Origin: Trichostrongylus colubriformis
Taxonomy: Eukaryota > Nematoda > Chromadorea > Rhabditida > Trichostrongylidae
DNA length: 64,000 bases
Assembly (NCBI GenBank): GCA_963978905.1
Contig: OZ022258.1
Coordinates: forward strand, 46,360,591-46,424,590
Direction of reading: 5' to 3'
Position 1 is the first letter of the stretch; each line of letters opens with the position of its first letter. The translations under genes and the position numbers were made by a program. Positions 12,860 to 23,100 of the stretch are shown here, piece by piece. Below the pieces are notes generated by a model. The model was not told the origin of the DNA. It made no database searches and saw only the letters and a program-made list of their open reading frames with translations.

Positions 12860-14560
12860 AACAGATCAGAAGCGAAGGGTATGTCACAGCGAATAGATGC
12901 ACCGAAATGTGAAATATCTTTTTGCTTCAAGTAAGAATGCATAGCAATAAAACACATTGCAACAATACAATCTGCCGTTAGTTACTGGTATTGTAGAGGT
13001 CCAAGAAAGGAGGGGGGGGGGGCGTATTCGGTCACCCATAGGGAGAGGGAGTTCGTACTGAAGCGGCTATTTTCTCTGACACCTGGGAGTGCCTGCCCAT
13101 GGGTCCAGCCTCTGACAGAAGGTATGTAAGTGCATGTCAGTCGAGAGTATTCCACAGCAAATTCTGCCGTTATCTTCAACATCTTCGGTGGCTTTCAGGC
13201 CGTATTAGACTTTGTCGTACGGTCGTAAAATGCCATATGTCGTTGATCGTTGTTTCATTGGTTTGCTCTGACATAAATTCAAGTCGGTGCATTAAAAAGA
13301 ATCAGCTGTCTCCAGTAAATCTCTGTTTTTGCTACGGCAGAGGAGCTCTTGGATCCGCCTACGAAGGGTCTTCGGTCATTGTGCGTTCTAAACTCATGGC
13401 TTCTCCTTGTTCTTCTCTTTTTCCGAACCAGATCCACTTTTACTGTGCTCCTTCTTTTTTTTTAATAAAAATAAATAAATAAAGCACGATGCGTTATAAA
13501 TACCTGGAAACCACTAACCATCACAACCAATATTTCAAAGCTCTCCTTACTTCTGACCAACCCTCCTTTATCACTTCTGTTCATGTTGGTCGGTGAATGA
13601 TTTTTATCCATTTATCTTGGAAAAATCAAAACAAAAATCGAATTGAGAAAATTTTTGAGTTTTTTCAAAACACTTTTATGAACAACAACACACATGTCTA
13701 TAAACTGAATATCAAAAAAATAGTTGCATTTGAAAAGTAAACAACACAACGACTTTCATCAACGTCAATTACTGGAACATTTGATAAATCTATATCACTA
13801 AACATTGCTCAAAAGGATAACCTGCCTTTTTCATTCGAGATGATTCATAGAGGGCCGAACCAAAGTTTACTTCCCGAGTTTGCAGAATAACTCTGTGAAC
13901 GACGTTATGAGGCTTTTTCTGAATGAATAGTAGTACTACACGGAAAGTGCTAGCGCCTGTAGCGATCGAGCAAGGCGTTTCCGAGCAAAATCATTGTGAT
14001 AATAGTGTTCAGGGAATCATATCACACTCGGGGACAAATTTATAGCCAAATCATTCCAACTTAGGGGAAGTGGTAAAGTGGCCAGGGGTAACATGGTAAT
14101 TTTTACCACTTTTTATTGAAAAAAAGAACCAGCAACTGCAATAAATATAATCATATTACACCTAACACAGATGCCTTTTGCAATAAATGCTCGGAAAGCC
14201 GGCCGGATGCATACCCGCAAGTGGCTGCTTTCACAGGCAGTGAGGCAAGGTGGCACCGGGAAGGTGCACAGACGACGTAGGGGACGAAGCAGCGTGGCAT
14301 AAGCGGAGACGCAAAGGCACGCAGCTAGACCCCTCCCCCCTCTTACCACAGAGTATGAACGCGAACTAAAAAGCCTAAAAAAACGTTTTTTTCGCAATGG
14401 TCAACGATCGCTCTCTTTGAATGTATGAGAAGCAATGTGAGGCTCCGAAATTTTTGTTTCAAAAGGCTCAAAAGATCCCTCAAAATACTGCGAGAGTAAC
14501 TTGAGCCTATTGGCAAGTTTTCGGCTCATAGCGCCTTTTTTGCGAAAAATACAAAATATT
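12860..14560. other. Gene-free stretch; MITE fragment near the right end
   Basis: A G run lies at 13011-13021. At about 14200-14370 there is a GC-rich piece resembling the palindromic MITE family at 32.5 and 56.7 kb (GAGTATGAACGCG at its end). No exon was seen. Confidence 0.4.
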
Positions 14561-14570
14561 GCAATACATT

Positions 14571-15530
14571 GGCGCCCATAATTTTGGGACACCTGCCCCG
14601 AAGCTTCATGCCATTCTGAATATGTGAGGCTCCGAAATTTTTGTTTTCTTTAGAGTCAATAGAGTGGATGGAAAATCAACCCATTCACAACTTTACCAAC
14701 ACCTTATGCAACAAGACACAGCAGTCATACCATAAGTTTCTCTGCCCCGACAAGGATACAAGCTCAAAGTCTCTCTATCACTCAACCGCCCTTGAGACGC
14801 TGCTTTTTCCATACATTCCTTCCCAAATCTTTCTTAGAGCTACCTCATGTGACTCCATACTAGGATGGCTGACTCGTCAGACCTTGCCTCTAGTTGAGGA
14901 CCCTGGCAGTAGATCAATGGAATCATGTCTTGAGAAATTTGGCGAACGTTTCGAAAAGTGATGAGTTCGGAAAAATCAAGTCGGCAGCGCTTTTGTATCA
15001 ATTTGGTTCTATAAACTAAATCGTTTTGCCGCTAAACTCACCAAGTATTTTTGCGAAAGACTAGTGAGGACAGTGCTTTATTATGTCCAACAGCCAGTTC
15101 CTCATGTTCACATTCCCGCAAGCTTTACGCCGAAATTGATGGAAACCAACAGCGTGTCATCATTGGACCCTCAATCATTACTGGGACCCGATTGCTGGAA
15201 TCCAAACACTCTATCGACATGGTATACCCTACCAGACGTTGCTGGCCACAGTGAGTTGCCCTCATGGGTTCAGAACGTGGAAATTTTTTCGCTCGAATAA
15301 AAGTATGGCGAGGTGTGTGTCACCGTTGAAGCGAATGACCACCAAGTGTATTTGAAAAACTTCTAAAATCTCGAAAATACCATGAGCTTCACCCCGACAA
15401 GCATGCACCTTGATAGAAGAAGATCCTGTGCACCCAATGAGCAGCAAATGAAAGAAAAAGGACTGATACAATTGTATAGAGGAATTTGAAAAATTATGAG
15501 TTCAGGCGCCCATAATTTTGGGACACCCTG
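14571..15530. repeat. Mariner-end remnants
   Basis: The string GCGCCCATAATTTTGGGACA followed by CC occurs at 14571 and again at 15508. It matches the general form of mariner ends (ACAGGGTGTCCC in reverse). The repeated GTGAGGCTCCGAAATTTTTG lies at 14437 and near 14622. Both open frames in this interval (14641-14961 and 15064-15300, plus strand) look like remnants and match no family that I know. Confidence 0.4.
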
Positions 15531-15704
15531 TATACTCAGAGGCTTCTTTCTCGTTGGATGTGTTGCCACACAGCTATCTGCGGATTTTCCTAAGTTTAGC
15601 CAAAATTTCCATGTGGCTGAAAACTTATCACCAAAAGTAATTGAACCCCTAGAAAACGCGTGACAAGCATGCTTTACTCTAGTAGTGTATTGGATAAGCA
15701 CACA

Positions 15705-16382
15705 TTAGGTAGTCTAAAAAGTCTTTTCGTATTTTTAAATACCGCTTTTTCCCTCAAAACTGCTTCCCACAAAATTTCTTCTGTACATATATATGTAGTA
15801 CAAGTCCACACGCATCTATAGGTATTGTTGTCTTCCATCTCCCGGATAACCCTTTTCGGCAAAATAAAAATATCAAAAGTCACTTCATTTTCAACTCCAA
15901 TTTTTTTTCTTTGAATGGCGTTAGACAGGGAAAGGAAAAGGTGATAATCCGATGGAGCAAGATCAGGGCTATAAGGCAGCAATTTTTATCCAAGCTCGAG
16001 AATTTTTTAAAAGAAAAAATTTTAAAAAATTCTTACTACTAGTGAATAAATGACTCGCCAAAAATTCTTGAGCTTGGATAAAAATTGCTGCCCCATCCAC
16101 CTTATAGCCCTCATCTTGCTCCATCGGATTATCACCTTTTCCTTTCCCTGTCTAACGCCATTCAAAGAAAAAAAAATTTTATAATTTTTGTATTGAAAAT
16201 GAGGTTGACCGCTGATATTTTTATTTTGCCGAAAAGGGTTATCCGGGAGATGGAAGACAATGACACCTATAAATGCGTGTGGACTTGTACTACATGTGTA
16301 TGTACAGAAGAGATTGCTGGAAAGCAGTTTGGAGGGAAAAAGCGGTATTTAAAAATACGAAAAAACTTTTTAGACTACCCAA
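15705..16382. mobile_element. Palindromic mariner derivative (two 3' halves head-to-head)
   Basis: Both ends carry the same mariner-type terminus (left TTAGGTAGTCTAAAAAGTC, right ends GACTACCCAA). Each half encodes the C-terminal end of a mariner transposase reading outward: minus strand from about 15982 to 15674 and plus strand from 16085 onward, both with the SPDLAPSDYHLF-type catalytic motif. The halves meet near 16030 in an AT-rich centre. TA follows the right end; the left flank is CA. No transposase start or first catalytic residues are present, so it cannot make a working transposase. Confidence 0.75.
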
Positions 16383-16393
16383 TATGCTCGGAA

Positions 16394-16460
16394 AGCATGG
16401 AGTGTGGGTTCCAGTCCCGTCCTAAACCTGAAACTTTTGCTCATAACTCAGCATCCTTGT
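16394..16460 (+). repeat. Fragment with tRNA-like T-arm
   Basis: GTGTGGGTTCCAGTCCCGTC followed by GCTCATAACTCAGCATCCTT matches one arm of the tRNA-like foldback at 56.6-56.9 kb. Confidence 0.55.
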
Positions 16461-16813
16461 AACTACTTCGCACACTTTCGCATACAGCCAAAATCAGAGC
16501 AAGCAAAAATCAAAACTTCATAACTTTATTTTTGGGGTCATTTTGCAAATTTGCATGGAGATTTGATTTTGGCGTCACGAAACAGCAATGTGCATCTCAT
16601 TGAGAATGGTCGAGCTAATCTATTGACCTTCCCTTGCTAGTTCTACATTCGCTACTATCGCCTATACTGCCCATCTTGTCGAAATTGATCTCTACTCATG
16701 CAACCTTGCCATCCTGTGAGAAGCTCAAAACTTACTCCTTAACTCTCTTTTTCTCTTTTTGTGTAGGTGAAATAGAGAACTGCTTGCCATTGCAAGCTTG
16801 GATTATAAGTGAA

Positions 16814-16818
16814 CACGT
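16814..16818. repeat. Target-site duplication, left copy
   Basis: CACGT directly precedes the 5' LTR and is repeated directly after the 3' LTR (26652-26656). Five bases fits BEL/Pao integration. Confidence 0.9.
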
Positions 16819-16980
16819 TGTCGCGGCCAACGCGACCCTTCATCAGCCTCCTCGCGGCGCCCCGCCTCCTTATGCTTGGCTTTTCTGCTCATGTAGTTAC
16901 CGCGATCGGCGGTCAATAAATCGGCTTGTCATTCCCACTGAACCGCATCGTATCATCGTAAAAGTGCCGAAGCTGGCACA
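16819..16980 (+). repeat. 5' LTR
   Basis: 162 bases, beginning TGTCGCGGCCAACGCGACCC and ending GAAGCTGGCACA. No difference from the 3' LTR was found on base-by-base reading. It contains an AATAAA signal (16915-16920). No canonical TATA box was seen. Confidence 0.95.
16915..16920 (+). promoter_or_regulatory. Polyadenylation signal in the LTR
   Basis: AATAAA in the 5' LTR, repeated at 26586-26591 in the 3' LTR, where it would direct 3'-end formation of the genomic transcript. Confidence 0.6.
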
Positions 16981-16984
16981 ATTT

Positions 16985-17002
16985 TGGTGCATCAACCGCA
17001 CG
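16985..17002 (+). promoter_or_regulatory. Candidate primer-binding site
   Basis: TGGTGCATCAACCGCACG begins four bases after the 5' LTR. The first nine bases are complementary to the CCA end of nematode tRNA-Gly(GCC) as I remember it (...GATGCACCA); the match then weakens. The primer identity is an inference. Confidence 0.5.
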
Positions 17003-17125
17003 ACTTTCTCGTGTTGCCCGCTTACTACTTCCTGCCAAAGCCGGAGTAGTAACCCAGGCTTGTGATCAGGCTGCAGCCCATCACGTTACTAACCAGTGAC
17101 AACTGGTAGCACCAAAGCGTTCACC

Positions 17126-17137
17126 TTGCAGGTAGAC
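17126..17137 (+). promoter_or_regulatory. Candidate splice donor in the leader
   Basis: TTGCAG|GTAGAC in the untranslated leader, upstream of the long frame. It could pair with the acceptor at 25378 to make a spliced message for the downstream frame. Confidence 0.35.
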
Positions 17138-17192
17138 AATTCCCTCGCAAAGGAATAAATCGGTCACCTAAACGGGTCAAAGAAATCTAATC

Positions 17193-20100
17193 ATGGCGCT
17201 GTATTTTCAAAAGAGCAGCCTCAAGCGCGCATGCGCGCTACTAAAAGCGCAGATTGATATGTTCCGTCCTTTCACGAACGAGGTACAGTATCCTACAGCG
17301 GTAGACGCAAAACAGGACTACTGCTCACAACTATATGACTCGATAAAGCATGCCATTACCCTTCTCGAAACATCTAGGAGTGAGGTTCTTGTGATTATTG
17401 AGGGAATCCAGAAAGAGTATATGGCAACAAAAAAGGGTGAGAGGAAGGAATTCTTAGACGAATTCCAACAGATAGAAGCGGACATCGGATTTGATTCCTT
17501 GCTCACAGAAACAGACGCTATCCTATCAGCCCTAAAAACGCGTCTTTCTGAGATTCACCACGAATTCGCACGTTTTCCGAGAGCGTTATCGCCAGTTCTG
17601 CAGCGCGCACAGACAGCTGAGCAGTACGGTAGAAATGAGCCAAAAAAGCCAGAAAGAAGCATGTACAGAAACATTTTGTCACATGAACATCTGGAAGCCG
17701 ATGAATTCAGCGGCATCCAAGGAAACCTACAAGACATCGAAGATCACCAGCCTATCTATGAAAATATCGATCATTTTTCAAAACCGCGCAAGCAAAATTT
17801 TATGCCGCCCAGTATACCAAAGCTAAACTGCGAACAACCAGCGCAAAACTCAGTTCAACCGCCCCGAATCACGATTCCCAAATTCGACGGTCAACCTGAA
17901 GAGTTCACAGAATTTTGGGCAATCTTTGACACGATGGTTCACAGAAACACCACATTGAACACGATCGAAAAAATGGTCCTTCTCAAAGATAGTCTTACAG
18001 GGAAGGCAGCTAAGACAGTGAAAGGTATAAAGCTAGTTCCACAAAACTATCAGTGGATGATTGATCTTTTGAGAAAGAAGTATGGCAATGTCACCAATGC
18101 TAGAGCACATGTCATCAAAAGGTTAGCAGAACTTGAACCTGCAAAAAGCAACATTGTCTCTTGCGAACACGTGTTTGACGAAATTCGTTCCCTCGTGAAT
18201 GAAATGGTCTCTACGGGATACAACATCCTAGGAGTTCACGATCCTATGTGGACTGAAAACATCCTCCAGAAGTTACCGCGGAACATCGTAGAGGAATTTC
18301 TGAAAGAACACCGAGATACGGAATCGTGTTCCATAGGACAGACCTTGGATTATCTCGAGGAACTTATTGCACGTTACAGGTACATTTCGCAGCGACTGAG
18401 TACTGCCAGACCGGACCAAAAACAGGTCATGAAAGACCCAGTGCGACGAGAGAGGGTAGTCTCTGCATCAAATCCATGTGCATTCTGTAAAAAGACAAAC
18501 CACAAGTCATTCCAATGTCGCACCGTCGCGGAACCCAGCGCTCGTAGACAAGTTGTTATGGAAAACAATTTATGTTGGAAATGTTTCTCGAGCGAACACA
18601 AGAGTAACGAATGCAGACGATCAAATTGTCCACACTGCGGCAGACTTCACGACGGTTCGCTCTGCACAAGAAACGCGCCAGTACCAGAAACGCCACAGGC
18701 TAGTAGCAATAAGCAACGGCGACCGAGGGTGACACAAAACCTTACTAATGCAAGCGCGTCATGCTCAACGCTGCCTCCAATATGGCCTTCCTACACCCAA
18801 AACGAGGTGCAGCCTCAGGAGAGCTCTTCAATGCCAGAACAGCGGCTCAGTGCCACTTCACCTTCCGCGTTACTATATACCCACATGACTAACACGGCAC
18901 AGAGGTTGACTTCAACACAAATAGTGCTCATGACAGTAGAGGCGTTAGTGTTCAGCGAAAGAACAAGGTCATACCTACGAGCACTGCTATTCTTCGATAC
19001 CGGAGCCCATGTGAGCTTGGTAGAAGAACACGTGGCAGACTCCCTAGCACTCCCGGTCCTCCATTCTGAACAGTGTACTTTATCCGGTATTGGAGGAACG
19101 GTAGACACCTTTGTCTCCCATAGTGTTCAAATGAAAATCCTGAGCGCTCACGGCAAAGAACTACAGATCCCCTTACGGACAAAGCCAACACTGGTCGAGG
19201 GATTTCCATCAGTGCTCCTCACTGAGAAAGACCTCCTTTTCATGGAGGAAAACGACATATGCCTTTCGAACAGTCGGTTGCGAGGAGAAATGCAGAAACC
19301 TCACATTCTCATCGGAATCGATTTATTCAGTTCTCTCGTCTTGGAGCATGTCCCACCTATTGTAATGCCATCAGGTCTGCGTGTAGCCAAGACAGTGTTT
19401 GGACTAGCAGCATATGGTCGTGGGAGCATTGATTCCAAGGTTTCGAGCTCTCCAATCATTCAGTCGTGCAACACCATCGTAAACGAATGCACCCCAGATT
19501 CGGAGAAGATAAAACTACTCTTCGAATTGGAAAGTTTGGGTATCTCTACGAGAGAAGGAGCTCAAGATGATAGTACATGCGCCTACCGATCGAAGTATGC
19601 AAAGTCGATCCGTTTCGAGGAGAATCATGTCGTCGCACCGTTTCCTCTAAAGGAAAACATCTCGGAGTTGACGGACAACCGTAAGTTAGCTCTGAACCGA
19701 TTAGTAGCGCTGACTAAACATTTGAACGCGTTCCCAGAACAGAAGAAATGGTATGCAGAAATCCTGGACCAATACTCGAAAGACGACGTCATCGAAGAAG
19801 TAGTGGACGGGGTTCCTGACTCCGTCGGGACATACTACATGCCACACTCAGGTGTGTGGAAGGAAAATAAAACCACCCCACTTCGTATCGTTTTCGACGC
19901 TTCCTCTCGTCAACGGGGACACTTATCGTTGAACGATGTTCTCTATACAGGAGCTTCGTTTGTAAACAAAATACACGATATCCTAGTAGCTAGTCGCCAG
20001 CCACGTATTATTTTGATAGCGGATATTCAAGCAGCATTCACGCAGGTACGCATACAGGAGAATCATCGAGACCTATGCCGATTTTTGTGGCTGCGTGATA

Positions 20101-23100
20101 CGAGTAAACCACCTACGATCGACAACGTGGTGGAGTTTCGCTGGAAACGAGTACCTTTTGGAACTACAGCATCGCCGAGTATTTTGAACATGGTCATATC
20201 CGCACACCTTCACAGGGTCGGTACTCCACTGGCTCACGAGATAATGCGATATCTTTACGTTGATAACGTCTTAATGACAGCATCCACTGAAGAAGAGGCA
20301 ATTGCGAAGTACCGAGAATCGAAAGAGCTTTTCGCAGCAATCGGGATGAACCTTAGATCTTTCGTTAGCAATTCCAGCGCCGTCAATTCGCAGTTGGCTG
20401 AAAGCGATAAAGCACCCTTTGGGCCCATGAAATTACTTGGAGTAAGTTACAATCCGGTCACAGACACTTTTTCCTTCTCCACCAATGAAGCTAGTGATGT
20501 TTACGTGAAACGAGACGCCCTAAGGAATCTCCATTCGATATATGATCCGATAGGATTTGGCGGACCTCTTCTGATCAAACAAAAATGCCTGCTTCGGTCC
20601 ATTTTCGAAACTACAAAGGAGTGGATAGCCCCTATTGAAAGGAAATTGGCACAAGAGTGGACCACCACCGCAGAAAAGGTGAACAATGCCCGCATCGAAG
20701 TTCCAAGGATGATGTTCCCTTATACACACACTACTACTTCAACCCAGTTGTGGATCTTCGCCGATGCCAGTAGTCAAGCCATGGCCGTGTGTGCATTCAT
20801 GGAACGTGAATCTGAAGCAGTTTCTACACTGCTGAGTGGCAAAACGAAACTAGCTCCTCGGAAACGTTTGCTGTCCATACCGAGACTCGAATTACTGGCA
20901 ATGTTGCTGGCACTACGCCTAGCCGAAGCTATCGCCTCGGCACTCCCTTCGGGACCTACTCAGATCAATATAGTCAGCGACAGTTTTATAGCCCTAAACT
21001 GGGTCCGTACATCAAGAAGGCTTCCCCTCTTTGTCACTAATCAGAGAGACCGCATAAGGACCATCATTAATAAACTTACATCGCTGGGACAGAAAGTGGA
21101 ACTTTTCCATGTACCTGGTGAGAAAAACCCGGCAGATGCGGGCACCCGAGGAGTGAGCGCTGCTCAGCTCCCCTCAATGGACTGGATCAGAGGCCCCCAG
21201 TGGCTACTTTCAGAGAGAACAGCGCTAACGAACATCGAATGCATCGACTTTCTCCCCTTGGATACTGCTCATGAGGAGGAAATAGTATGCGCTCCAGCAA
21301 CAGAAGTTGAAGAAAAAGATGTGCCTGAAAATTTAGTGGACCTACAAAGGTTCAGTAGTCTGTCGAAAGCCGCGAGAGTTACAGCATACGTGGCAAAGTT
21401 TATACAACGACTGGCTGAGCGAATGAATAGAAACAAAGGTCGCAACTTGCAACTTCGTAACGTGTCTCAGTTCGATATAGACCCATATATCACAGCAAAA
21501 GACATAGAACTCGCGGAAAAGATGATATTCATGTGTGAACACAAAGGAATCAGCTTGAAGGAGTTGCAAACTCGTAATAAGGGTAAGAACATCTTCCGAG
21601 ACGATCAGGGAATTATCCGTTGTGCTTCCAGATTGGAGAATGCTCATCTACCCTTCGATACGCGCAATCCGATTTACGTGCCAGCACAGTCGGAGCTTAT
21701 GAAGCTGATTCTTTCAGAGCTACATAGAAACAATACACACTGTGGGAAGAACCATCTACTCACGATAGCGCGACAACGCTTTTGGTTGTCGCGCCCCTCC
21801 AGACAAGCACGACGTATACTCAACCAGTGCTCGATTTGCCGCCGAGCACAAAGCCTTCCGTTTAGACTACCGGATATGGGCCCGCTGCCTCCGGACCGCG
21901 TTCGACGGGCGAGACCATTCGAACACACAGGTTGTGATCTCCTCGGACCATACTCCATGAAAGACAATGCGAAAGCCTACGTGTGCCTATACACATGTCT
22001 CCTTACACGAGCGATCCATCTTGAACTTGTTGAGAACCTGTCAGCTACCGCATTTGTTAACAGTTTCATTCGATTTACGGCCCGTAGAGGGGTACCCAAG
22101 CTTGTTCGTACCGATTGTGGCAGCAACTTCACGCTCGGTAAGAAGGTCATCGATTCGTATTTTGAGCACCTCCCTGCGCATGACAAGTCGCTCCACACAT
22201 ACTGCGCCGAAAACAAGATCACATGGATTTTCAACCCTCCCGGTGCCCCTTGGATGGGAGGCGTGTGGGAGCGGTTGGTTGGATCGGTTAAAATTGCATA
22301 CCAAAAAAGTGTGGGTCGGAAAAAATTGTCATTTGCAGAAATGACCACAGCCATCGCTCGAATAGAAGCCATCCTCAACACTAGACCCTTAACAGCGGTG
22401 AACACATCAGATATCGATGCCATTCCACTGCGACCTGTAGATTTCCTCCAAGGAAATTTGGAATTTTCGCTTCCAACATGTCGAGAAATCGATAGTGATG
22501 ATGACTCAACCTATGACGAGGACGGGTTACGGACAGTCTCACAAGCAAGAGAAGCCTTACGTTTTTCTGAGAAAATCGCCGACAAGTTTTGGTATATATG
22601 GAACACCGAATATTTGACACTGTTGAGAGACACGCATAAAAGGCTATTTAAAATAGGGCGAGTCAACACAAGATCGATCCCGGAAGAAGGTGAAATTGTT
22701 CTACTAGAACATGACATGATCCCGCGCGGACACTGGCCGATGGGTAGAGTAGTTGAATTGCTACCAAGCGCAGATGGGAAGATCCGCTCTGCCAAGGTAA
22801 AAATTCCACACAGATCAATACCAGTCCAACGTCCAATAAACAAGCTCTATCCATTAGAAATCAGAGCAACACTGCCACGGGGTGAGGAAAAAACGCCAGC
22901 AGCTGATGGAGAGACCGAAGGCACAGTGCCATCAACGGCACTCACTGCGCCTCCTCGCACGCGACCAATTCTGCCACGAGCCGCAAAAACGAAAGCATAC
23001 GAAGCACTGCCACAAAAACAGCGAGAACGCTTCCGCGAGTGTCCAGAGAACGAACAGTCCACGAAGGCACAAAGTGTTCATGTGAGAGAGAGCTCGAAAA

